From an uncultured Erysipelotrichaceae bacterium (lineage in GTDB: Bacteria; Bacillota_I; Bacilli_A; RF39; UBA660), in contig CACXFI010000100.1 in assembly GCA_902766875.1 (NCBI GenBank), positions 1 to 9,758 of the forward strand: 9,758 bases of DNA, given 5' to 3'. The notes beneath the pieces were generated by a model. The model was given only the letters and a program-made list of their open reading frames with translations. It was not told the origin of the DNA and made no database searches. The translations under genes and the position numbers were made by a program. Below are positions 1 to 6,208 of the stretch, piece after piece (the first letter of the stretch is position 1; each line of letters opens with the position of its first letter).

Positions 1-1
1 A

Positions 2-310
2 ATAATACTAAATAATAATCATATAGATACTTGTAGTAGTGATTTTATAATTATAGGAGAACCTAATAAAAATACAGTATCATATAACAGAAATTTAAGA
101 TATCCATATACAGAAAATAATACACAATATAGAGTTCTTAATAAAAATATTTGTAGAGAATTTGCTAAACAACTATGTAGAAGCGATAGCGAGGAATACC
201 AAAGATTAGTAGATAGTATTAGTTATCGTGATCCATACTATTCTAGTGTTATAGAAGGAGGTACTTCTTTTGCTAATTCAATAAAAAAATTAGTAAAAAA
301 ATGCCAATAA
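2..310 (+). CDS. C-terminal end of an unrecognised protein (5' partial)
   Basis: An open frame runs from the left edge (first full codon at base 2) to a TAA at 308-310, giving 102 residues of the C-terminus of a protein whose start lies outside the window. Codon use (AAT, ATA, TTA, AGA) matches the neighbouring genes, and a rho-independent terminator follows directly, so this is a real gene end and not a chance frame. The fragment is polar and rich in Tyr, Asn, Ser and Arg, with four cysteines. Its last residues read GGTSFANSIKKLVKKCQ. It has no visible transmembrane segment, sorting signal or repeat. I do not recognise the family, and no function can be assigned from the piece visible. Confidence 0.75.
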   Translation: MILNNNHIDTCSSDFIIIGEPNKNTVSYNRNLRYPYTENNTQYRVLNKNICREFAKQLCRSDSEEYQRLVDSISYRDPYYSSVIEGGTSFANSIKKLVKKCQ

Positions 311-336
311 AAAGATAGATTATTCTATCTTTTTTA
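309..336 (+). terminator. Rho-independent terminator after the first partial gene
   Basis: The arms AAAAAGATAGA (309-319) and TCTATCTTTTT (324-334) form an 11-bp stem around a four-base loop, TTAT. The T-run of the 3' arm serves as the U-tract. The hairpin starts inside the TAA stop codon. The A-run on the 5' side could let it work on the other strand too, but no minus-strand gene ends here. Confidence 0.8.
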
Positions 337-412
337 TTGACAATAAAATGTAAATATATATTAAAAAAATTATTTATATTTATTAATAATTCTACTTATG
401 ATAAAATATAAT
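337..412 (+). promoter_or_regulatory. Promoter region for the small coiled-coil gene
   Basis: The 121-base gap before the gene at 432 holds several sigma-A-like elements. A perfect TTGACA lies at 337-342, right behind the terminator, but at 16-17 bases it has only weak partners such as TATTAA (359-364). Nearer the gene are TATGAT (397-402) and TATAAT (407-412), with poor -35 boxes (TTTATA at 373-378, TTAATA at 383-388). The short distance to the start codon favours one of the two nearer -10 boxes. The sequence does not settle which is used. Confidence 0.45.
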
Positions 413-431
413 TAGAAAGTCGAGGTAAAAT

Positions 432-818
432 ATGGAAAAGAAAGATTATAAGATACTATTTTTAATTGGTGGTTTTGTAATAGGAATAATAGTTGGAGCA
501 TCAATAATGTTCGGAATAATATGTTTATCTTTTAGATCTGCATCTGTTAATGGTACAGAAAATACTAATTGGTTTGTTAAAACATTTGGTAGTGTAGTAA
601 AAGATGCAAAAGAAGAAGTGGAAGATATATTTGCTGATGAAATAGTAGAACAAAAAGAAGCGGAAGCAGAACGTAAAAGGAAACAAGAAGAAAGTAATGC
701 AGAAGCAGAACAAAAATATAATGAGATTATGGATCAATATAAAGAAACCACTAAACAACTTGAAGAAGAAAGAAAAAAAATAACTGATGAAACAAATAGT
801 AAATATACTGAAGATTAA
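432..818 (+). CDS. Small membrane-anchored coiled-coil protein
   Basis: Encodes 128 residues. The ATG at 432 is preceded by GAGGT (422-426) five bases upstream. A short basic N-terminus is followed by one long hydrophobic segment (about residues 8-33, glycine-rich). From about residue 57 to the end the chain is highly charged, rich in Glu, Lys and Gln, and almost free of prolines, as in a continuous alpha-helical coiled coil. The segment lacks a clear signal-peptidase site and has no lipobox, so I infer an uncleaved anchor. The basic N-terminus inside would place the coiled coil outside, although the charged start is not decisive. It is a monocistronic unit between a terminator upstream and the convergent glmS gene. 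Such proteins are common in low-GC Bacillota and carry no diagnostic motif, so the function is unknown. The antisense frame over it is a composition artefact. Confidence 0.85.
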   Translation: MEKKDYKILFLIGGFVIGIIVGASIMFGIICLSFRSASVNGTENTNWFVKTFGSVVKDAKEEVEDIFADEIVEQKEAEAERKRKQEESNAEAEQKYNEIMDQYKETTKQLEEERKKITDETNSKYTED

Positions 819-895
819 TTCAATACCCGGTTTCCAAGTTTAAATAGGGATAAATATGAATTAATTATTAAAAATTTATTAGAGATAATTGTTGA

Positions 896-926
896 ATTCA
901 GTAAAAGCCATATATATTCAGTAAAA
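896..926. repeat. Short direct repeat ATTCAGTAAAA
   Basis: The 11-base word ATTCAGTAAAA occurs at 896-906 and again at 916-926, a 20-base period, in the gap between two convergent genes. It is too short and too AT-rich to exclude chance. Confidence 0.3.
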
Positions 927-954
927 AATAAAGTTTATATAAACTTTATTTTTT
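923..954. terminator. Bidirectional terminator between the coiled-coil gene and glmS
   Basis: A perfect inverted repeat: AAAAAATAAAGTTT (923-936) and AAACTTTATTTTTT (941-954) around ATAT. It has a T-run on both strands, so it can end transcription of the plus-strand gene (stop at 818) and of glmS on the minus strand. It touches the glmS stop codon at 954-956. Confidence 0.8.
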
Positions 955-2741
955 TATTCTACAGTAACAGATTTAGCTAAATTTCTAGGTTTATCTATAT
1001 CACAACCTTTACTTTTAGCTACATTATAAGCTATAAGTTGTAATGGTATTATATTAAGAATAGGTTGTAATAAATCAACAGTTCTATCTATTCTTATTAA
1101 ATCATTATAAGAATCTTTTGGAATATCTATATCTTTAGTAGCTATAATAATAGAATAGGCACCTCTTGCAATAGTTTCTTTAATATTACTAATAGTCTTT
1201 TCAGCTATATCTTTATTAGTAACTAAACTAATGACAGGAGTATCATCTTCTATTAAAGATATAGTTCCATGTTTTAACTCCCCAGCAGCATAAGCCTCTG
1301 AATGGATATATGTTATTTCTTTAAGTTTTAAAGAAGCTTCTAAGACACTTGCATAATCGATATTTCTACCTAAGAAGAATATATCATTTTTCTTTTTCAA
1401 TATTTTTGTTAAATAATTGTATTTCCTATCTAATAGGCTATTAATTAAGTTAGGAACTAATCTAATCTTATTAAATATATCTTTATCAATATTAATATTC
1501 TTTCTAATCGCTAAGCTTAATGCTAACATTGATAATATAAATACCTGTGTAGTATATCCTTTAGTAGTAGCAACAGCTACTTCTATACCAGCTTTTGTAT
1601 AAATAACATCATCTACTTCTCTAGCTATAGAACTCTCTTCTACATTAATTATACCTAAAGTATGAGCACCTAATTCTTTAGCGATTCTAACAGATGCTAG
1701 AGTATCAGCCGTTTCTCCAGATTGAGATATCGCTATTACTAAAGTATTATTATCAATAAATAATTTCTTATATCTAAATTCTGATGCTATTTCCACATTA
1801 ACTTCTATATCTGCATATTTCTCAATCATATACTTAGATACAACACCAGCATGATAAGCACTACCACAAGCTACTATAAATATCTTATTATATTTAGTAT
1901 AATCTTTAATATTTTTTAATATCTTATCTTTACTATCATAATTTTTTATCAAATTATTTAAAATAATACTTTGCTCATTAATTTCTTTTAACATATAATG
2001 ATCATATCCATTAATATCTCTAACACTTTTATCAATATTATATGTTAATATATCTTTACTAACTTCTTTTAAATTATTATAAACAGTAACCTTATCCTTA
2101 GTTATTTTAGCTATATCGTAATTATTTAATAACGTATATTTATTAGTATAATCTAAAATAGCAGGAACATCAGAAGCTATATAATTCTCATTATCTCCAA
2201 TCCCTATAATTAAAGGACTGTTCTTTCTAACAGCATATAATGAATCATAATCATCATCAACAATAATTCCAAATGCATAGCTACCTTTAAATATACTATT
2301 ACATTTATCTAAAGACTCAACTATATCTTTATTTTCTCTATACAAGTAATCAATATAAGCACAGGCTACTTCAGTATCTGTATCACTATTAAATTTATAA
2401 CCATTATCAATTAACATATCTTTTAATTCTTGATAATTTTCTATTATACCATTATGAACTAAAGTAATATGCCCTTGCTTATGAGGATGAGCATTATTAC
2501 TAGTAGCCCCACCATGAGTAGCCCACCTAGTATGACCTATCCCAATATTAGAACTATCTTTATCTTCTAATAATTTTTCTAAATTAGCTATTTTACCAGC
2601 TTCTTTGATAATTTTAATCTTATTATCTTTAACATAAGCTATACCAGCACTATCATAACCCCTATATTCTAGTGTTTTAAGGCCATTAATTAATCTTGGT
2701 ATAGAATTCTTCTTACCTATATAGCCAATAATTCCACACAT
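954..2741 (-). CDS. glmS: Glutamine--fructose-6-phosphate aminotransferase (isomerizing), GlmS
   Basis: Converts fructose-6-phosphate and glutamine to glucosamine-6-phosphate and glutamate, the entry step to UDP-GlcNAc for peptidoglycan; cytoplasmic. The 595-residue length is normal for the family. The N-terminal glutaminase domain shows the nucleophile Cys2 (Cys1 after Met removal), EYRGYDSAG (25-33), HTRWATHGG (70-78), NAHPH (83-87) and HNGIIEN (96-102). Two SIS sugar-isomerase domains follow, with ACGSAYHAG (291-299), SQSGET (339-344) and SEAYAAGELKHG (481-492). Lys472, Glu475, His491 and Lys590 line up with E. coli Lys485, Glu488, His504 and Lys603, and the protein ends in the hallmark RNLAKSVTVE, so it should be active. 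The start has GGAGATGG (2746-2753) just upstream. The 5' leader is only about 20 bases, so the glmS ribozyme known from many Bacillota is absent. Divergent from trpS. Confidence 0.98.
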   Translation of the reverse strand: MCGIIGYIGKKNSIPRLINGLKTLEYRGYDSAGIAYVKDNKIKIIKEAGKIANLEKLLEDKDSSNIGIGHTRWATHGGATSNNAHPHKQGHITLVHNGIIENYQELKDMLIDNGYKFNSDTDTEVACAYIDYLYRENKDIVESLDKCNSIFKGSYAFGIIVDDDYDSLYAVRKNSPLIIGIGDNENYIASDVPAILDYTNKYTLLNNYDIAKITKDKVTVYNNLKEVSKDILTYNIDKSVRDINGYDHYMLKEINEQSIILNNLIKNYDSKDKILKNIKDYTKYNKIFIVACGSAYHAGVVSKYMIEKYADIEVNVEIASEFRYKKLFIDNNTLVIAISQSGETADTLASVRIAKELGAHTLGIINVEESSIAREVDDVIYTKAGIEVAVATTKGYTTQVFILSMLALSLAIRKNINIDKDIFNKIRLVPNLINSLLDRKYNYLTKILKKKNDIFFLGRNIDYASVLEASLKLKEITYIHSEAYAAGELKHGTISLIEDDTPVISLVTNKDIAEKTISNIKETIARGAYSIIIATKDIDIPKDSYNDLIRIDRTVDLLQPILNIIPLQLIAYNVAKSKGCDIDKPRNLAKSVTVE

Positions 2742-2765
2742 AAAACCATCTCCATTCTTATTCTA

Positions 2766-2795
2766 ATTATATCTAATTTTATATATATTAGTCAA
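2766..2795 (-). promoter_or_regulatory. glmS promoter
   Basis: On the minus strand, TTGACT (2795-2790) and TATAAT (2771-2766) are 18 bases apart. Transcription should start near 2759, leaving a leader of about 18 bases that carries the ribosome binding site. Confidence 0.75.
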
Positions 2796-2821
2796 ATATT
2801 TATTAAAATTAGTGTAAAGTA

Positions 2822-2830
2822 TGTTATAAT
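2822..2830 (+). promoter_or_regulatory. trpS extended -10 promoter
   Basis: TGT followed by TATAAT (2825-2830) is an extended -10 element. No convincing -35 box lies 16-18 bases upstream; the nearest is ATTAAA at 2802-2807. Transcription would start near 2837, giving a leader of about 16 bases that holds the AGAGAGATGAT-type ribosome binding site (2838-2847). Such a leader leaves no room for a T-box. Confidence 0.65.
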
Positions 2831-2852
2831 TATCAAAAGAGAGATGATTTAA

Positions 2853-3833
2853 ATGAAAAGAATTTTAACTGGTTTACAGCCAACAGGTATTATTCATTTA
2901 GGTAATTACATAGGTAGCATTAAACAAATGATTGATATGCAGGATAAATACGATAGTTTTATCTTTGTAGCTGATTTACATGCTATAACAATACCTCAAG
3001 ATAGTAAAGAATTATCAGATAATATAAAAAAATTAATAGCGCTTTATATAGCATGTGGTATAGACCCAAATAAGAATACTATTTTTATCCAATCAGAGAA
3101 TATTTACCATACTAATATCTCATGGATGTTAGAATGTAATACTTATTATGGAGAACTATCTAGAATGACTCAGTTTAAAGATAAAAGTAGTAAAAATGCT
3201 AATTTCACTTCTGGACTACTTACTTATCCTGTATTAATGGCCAGCGATATATTAGCATATGATACAGATTTAGTACCTGTAGGTATTGATCAAAAACAAC
3301 ACGTAGAATTAACAAGAGATATTGCTATTAGATTTAACAATAAATATGGAGATACTTTTAAAGTACCAGAGCCTTATATGACCAAAGTAGGAACTAAAAT
3401 AATGGATTTACAAGATCCATTACATAAGATGAGTAAGTCATCAGAAAATCAAAAAGGAGTAATTAGATTACTAGATGAACCTGAAATAATCAGAAAGAAA
3501 ATTATGTCTGCTACTACAGATAGTGAAACTAGAATAATCTATGACCCTGAAAATAAACCAGGTATCTCTAATTTAATTAATATTTATTCTAGTATTACTA
3601 ATATGAGTATTAAAGATATAGAAAATAAATTTAAAGATAATAATTACGGAGAATTTAAAAAAGAAGTAGCAGATGTTACTATAAACCTAATATCTGAAAT
3701 ACAAGATAAATACTATAAATTATTAAATAGTAATGAATTAGATAATATTTTAGATAAAGGAAGAGATAAAACTATAGAGATAGCTAAAGTAAAATATGAA
3801 GAAATGAAAAAGAAAATTGGATTATATAGATAA
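2853..3833 (+). CDS. trpS: Tryptophanyl-tRNA synthetase, TrpS
   Basis: Class Ic aminoacyl-tRNA synthetase that charges tRNA-Trp with tryptophan using ATP; acts as a cytoplasmic homodimer. The 326-residue length is typical for bacterial TrpS. The N-terminus has the family start LTGLQPTG (5-12) and the HIGH-type signature HLGN (15-18). SGLLTYPVLMASDIL (120-134) and VGIDQKQHVELTRD (143-156) form the tryptophan and ATP pocket region. The second class I signature, KMSKS, is intact at 192-196, followed by the helical C-terminal tRNA-binding part. All catalytic motifs are present, so it should be functional. The ATG at 2853 fits the family start exactly. It is monocistronic, transcribed away from glmS, and ends at a bidirectional terminator. 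It is an ordinary housekeeping gene with codon use like its neighbours. Confidence 0.97.
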   Translation: MKRILTGLQPTGIIHLGNYIGSIKQMIDMQDKYDSFIFVADLHAITIPQDSKELSDNIKKLIALYIACGIDPNKNTIFIQSENIYHTNISWMLECNTYYGELSRMTQFKDKSSKNANFTSGLLTYPVLMASDILAYDTDLVPVGIDQKQHVELTRDIAIRFNNKYGDTFKVPEPYMTKVGTKIMDLQDPLHKMSKSSENQKGVIRLLDEPEIIRKKIMSATTDSETRIIYDPENKPGISNLINIYSSITNMSIKDIENKFKDNNYGEFKKEVADVTINLISEIQDKYYKLLNSNELDNILDKGRDKTIEIAKVKYEEMKKKIGLYR

Positions 3834-3863
3834 AAAAGAAATAACAATTAGTTATTTCTTTTT
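3833..3863. terminator. Bidirectional terminator between trpS and the YrzE-like gene
   Basis: A 13-bp perfect stem, AAAAAGAAATAAC (3833-3845) with GTTATTTCTTTTT (3851-3863), and the loop AATTA. T-runs flank it on both strands. The stem begins at the trpS stop. On the minus strand it contains the last codons of the opposing gene, whose TAA (3850-3848) sits in the loop. Confidence 0.85.
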
Positions 3864-4201
3864 AAATTAATACCAACCGTACTCCCAAATATCGAAGTAA
3901 TTAAAATAATAGAATAATATAATAATATATATAACTTAAATTTACCTATAATCATATTAATAATAAATAAAATTAATATAAATAATCCACCTAATTTTAA
4001 GCCTTCTAAATATCCTTTATTCTTGCTATTTTTACCTAATAAATAAGATGATACAAAAGTAGAAGATAATATCAATATAATTTTAAATACTTTTAAAATA
4101 TTGCTATTAAATAGCCCTAAATAATCTAAAACAGTTAAAAATATTATCCCTATAACAATAGGAATAACCATATACAATAAATATTTAAAGTATTTTAACA
4201 T
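3848..4201 (-). CDS. Four-helix membrane protein, YrzE/TIGR04086-like
   Basis: A 117-residue, strongly hydrophobic protein with four predicted transmembrane helices at about 8-29, 37-55, 66-86 and 90-110. A short basic loop between helices 2 and 3 (LLGKNSKNKGYLEGLKLGG, 54-72) precedes the third helix, and the C-terminus ends in a GSTVGINLKRNN-type tail. The length, the four-helix plan, the G-K-x-K-G-x-x-x-G loop and the final G-x-x-x-G-[VI]-N resemble the TIGR04086 family (B. subtilis YrzE), which is widespread in Bacillota and of unknown function. This assignment rests on pattern memory, so it is likely but not certain. The ATG at 4201 follows AGGTGAT (4211-4205). The gene is convergent with trpS and divergent from the three-gene operon. 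Confidence 0.8.
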   Translation of the reverse strand: MLKYFKYLLYMVIPIVIGIIFLTVLDYLGLFNSNILKVFKIILILSSTFVSSYLLGKNSKNKGYLEGLKLGGLFILILFIINMIIGKFKLYILLYYSIILITSIFGSTVGINLKRNN

Positions 4202-4235
4202 ATAATCACCTAATATTTTATATGTTTTTAAATAA

Positions 4236-4241
4236 ATTATA
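4236..4241 (-). promoter_or_regulatory. Possible -10 box of the YrzE-like gene
   Basis: TATAAT on the minus strand (4241-4236), about 35 bases before the start codon. No good -35 box lies at the usual distance. TTGTAA (4257-4252) is only 10 bases away and overlaps the -35 box of the divergent operon, so the two promoters may interfere. Confidence 0.4.
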
Positions 4242-4250
4242 TGACATTAA

Positions 4251-4279
4251 TTTACAAATAATTTATTTTATATTATAAT
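4251..4279 (+). promoter_or_regulatory. Promoter of the three-gene operon
   Basis: TTTACA (4251-4256) and TATAAT (4274-4279) are separated by 17 bases, close to the sigma-A consensus. Transcription should start near 4286, followed by the GGTGGTG ribosome binding site (4292-4298) of gene A. No further promoter is evident before genes B and C. Confidence 0.75.
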
Positions 4280-4304
4280 AACTACTTGTTTGGTGGTGTT
4301 AACT

Positions 4305-5180
4305 ATGGAAGAGTCAAATATTACTAATTTTAAAAAAGATAATTTTTCTATTTATTGTAACTATAATCCAGATAAAAAAACAACCATTATATCTAAAAAA
4401 TATATAGATATTGATACCACCCATAATCTAAATTTATATATAGAGGATAACGATTATACTTTTGAATATGAAAAAAAGACAGATAAATTTCCATATCTTA
4501 ATACCAGCTATTACATATCTCGTTATAATTCTAGTAATATTATTATGTTCGAATATCCTGGAATCATTAAAAATAAAGATAGATATGAAATATGCTTAAT
4601 AACTGGTGATATAGACGAAGTAAGTAACAGCTTACAATTTAAAATAAAAGAAAATTCTAATACTCATGTAATAACTCAAGCAAAGAAAAATAATATTATA
4701 TCTATAACTTATGAATCATTAAATGAAAAATTTGGAGTTTTTATTCATAATCACCTTAAACCCGATAGTGAAGAAAAAGTGTCTCAAATAATATTAGATA
4801 TAAATGATAAAAAAATAGTATACGAACAAGATAATGAAAATGAAGCTATATATAAATTATTAGGTACAAAAGAAGAAGGATATAATACAGAACCTTTATA
4901 TAGAAATTTAGGAAATGAAATAATAGATAAAGAAGGAAATATTGTTTTAACTGGTAATTATTCTTTATTCAATATATTTATAAACCCTTATATAGATAAA
5001 ATAAATAATTATATTAATTTAATATTAGATAATTTTCCTAATATTGATAAAAATATCTTTAAATATGATAGTAGACTACTAAATAGGGGATATAACGATT
5101 ATCTTTTCCCTAATATCGATAAAGATATACCAGTAAAAGATATTCTAAAAAAAATAAAAACTAAGAATGGAAGTATTTAA
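4305..5180 (+). CDS. Unknown protein, gene A of a three-paralog operon
   Basis: I place the start at the ATG at 4305, seven residues... not at the upstream in-frame TTG/GTG codons (4290-4296), because those form the Shine-Dalgarno GGTGGTG (4292-4298); this gives 291 residues. The protein is acidic, Asn/Asp/Ile/Tyr-rich, and has no signal peptide or membrane segment, so it is probably cytoplasmic. The first about 190 residues alternate hydrophobic and polar residues in short runs, as in a beta-rich fold. The C-terminus carries YIDKI (229-233) and FPNIDKNIF (244-252), a motif shared with the next two genes, and then a near copy, FPNIDKDIP (268-276). Near the N-terminus, KKDN is shared with gene B. 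Gene B starts on the base after the stop, so the two are very likely cotranscribed and perhaps translationally coupled. The family is not recognised and the function unknown. Confidence 0.85.
   Translation: MEESNITNFKKDNFSIYCNYNPDKKTTIISKKYIDIDTTHNLNLYIEDNDYTFEYEKKTDKFPYLNTSYYISRYNSSNIIMFEYPGIIKNKDRYEICLITGDIDEVSNSLQFKIKENSNTHVITQAKKNNIISITYESLNEKFGVFIHNHLKPDSEEKVSQIILDINDKKIVYEQDNENEAIYKLLGTKEEGYNTEPLYRNLGNEIIDKEGNIVLTGNYSLFNIFINPYIDKINNYINLILDNFPNIDKNIFKYDSRLLNRGYNDYLFPNIDKDIPVKDILKKIKTKNGSI
5034..5132 (+). repeat. Internal repeat in gene A (FPNIDK twice)
   Basis: The codons for FPNIDKNIF (from 5034) recur 72 bases later as FPNIDKDIP (from 5106). The DNA is almost identical over about 18 bases, differing mainly at third positions. 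It lies in the segment that carries the motif common to genes A, B and C, which suggests duplication of a short C-terminal element in A only. Confidence 0.5.
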
Positions 5181-6197
5181 ATGACAGAACCTATAATTAG
5201 ATTAAAAAAAGATAACATGGCAGTAGAATATTATGAAGATGTACCTATAAGTGAATTCTTAGATGGAGTAAATCCTCATATTTATGATTCTAATAATGAA
5301 GAAGAAATAGATTATGATATATCTTTATCATATACTAAAAGAATATTAAATAAAAACAATATTTATCATGAATTTATTAATTTTACAGAATATCCAAGTT
5401 TATATAAAGGTATAGCTTATAAAAGAGTAGATCCTAAATATCCAGAATTATCTATTATGTTATATATGTATAAAAGTAATAATGATTATTATATAGAATA
5501 TAAATATCCCATATCCTTTGAAGATAATGTCTTAATAGCAAGCGGATTTATAGATACCGCTATTAAAAATTATGATATAGAAATAAAAGATACCAAAGAT
5601 ATAGATGATGAAGAAAGTTTTGATTATGGTCTTGCCCTAACTTTTGATGATGGCCATATAAGATATGATTATAGTGGTGGTAAATTAAATAAAGGACTAG
5701 ATTTTACTTTACTATCTTATGTAGAAAATTTAGATGAAGATACATTAGATTTATTTACAATAGGAGAAGAAGGAGATAAATGTCTAAATTATATAGTTAG
5801 AACTGATGCTATAGATTATATTTATTTAAAAAATTTAGAAACTAATATCGAATATCTTTATAAAGAAGTAGAATATGAAGTTAATAAAAGACCATTCTAT
5901 AAATATCTGTTTTTAGCTAGATGTGAAGAAGGAACTATCTATGATGAACACAATAATGTAATAAGACAAGATAACATTACTATATATGACTTATATATCA
6001 AAAAATATATAGATAGAATAGAAGAATTTGAAAAAAATTATTTAAAACCATGTGGAATGCTAAAAGGATTCCCTGAAATAGATAAAGAATTATTTAGTTT
6101 AGATGATGAAATGTCCAAAAGAACTAATGATATATCTTATAGCAATAAAGAAATAACTCCTAGTAGTATTATAAAAGTATTAAAGAAAGATAATTAA
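5181..6197 (+). CDS. Unknown protein, gene B of a three-paralog operon
   Basis: A 338-residue acidic protein. Its ATG directly follows the gene A stop (TAA at 5178-5180), with GGAAG (5169-5173) as the ribosome binding site. No signal peptide, membrane helix or known catalytic motif is visible. Asp/Glu clusters occur at 38-46 and 137-146. The C-terminal region aligns with gene A: both have a P-[LF]-Y start, a G-x-I-x-D turn, an N-[SI/T]-[LI]-[FY] strand, YID-[KR]-I (276-280 here) and an FP-x-IDK-x-[IL]-F core (FPEIDKELF, 297-305). B has about six extra residues between the last two elements. At the N-terminus it shares KKDN (9-12) with A. It is the middle gene of the cluster, and its stop overlaps by one base an ATG preceding gene C. 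I do not recognise the family; A and B are probably paralogs. Confidence 0.87.
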   Translation: MTEPIIRLKKDNMAVEYYEDVPISEFLDGVNPHIYDSNNEEEIDYDISLSYTKRILNKNNIYHEFINFTEYPSLYKGIAYKRVDPKYPELSIMLYMYKSNNDYYIEYKYPISFEDNVLIASGFIDTAIKNYDIEIKDTKDIDDEESFDYGLALTFDDGHIRYDYSGGKLNKGLDFTLLSYVENLDEDTLDLFTIGEEGDKCLNYIVRTDAIDYIYLKNLETNIEYLYKEVEYEVNKRPFYKYLFLARCEEGTIYDEHNNVIRQDNITIYDLYIKKYIDRIEEFEKNYLKPCGMLKGFPEIDKELFSLDDEMSKRTNDISYSNKEITPSSIIKVLKKDN

Positions 6198-6208
6198 TGG
6201 GTGATATT

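Noticed and set aside
525..758. Minus-strand open frame of 77 codons, Phe-rich, antisense to the coiled-coil gene
   Set aside because: It is the complement of a Glu/Lys-rich coding region, which gives Phe/Leu runs by composition. It has no ribosome binding site or family resemblance.
1417..1602. Plus-strand open frame of 61 codons inside glmS
   Set aside because: It lies wholly antisense to the well-conserved SIS region of GlmS and has no ribosome binding site.
4290..4304. Upstream TTG/GTG start codons for gene A
   Set aside because: These bases form the Shine-Dalgarno sequence GGTGGTG for the ATG at 4305, and no ribosome binding site precedes them.
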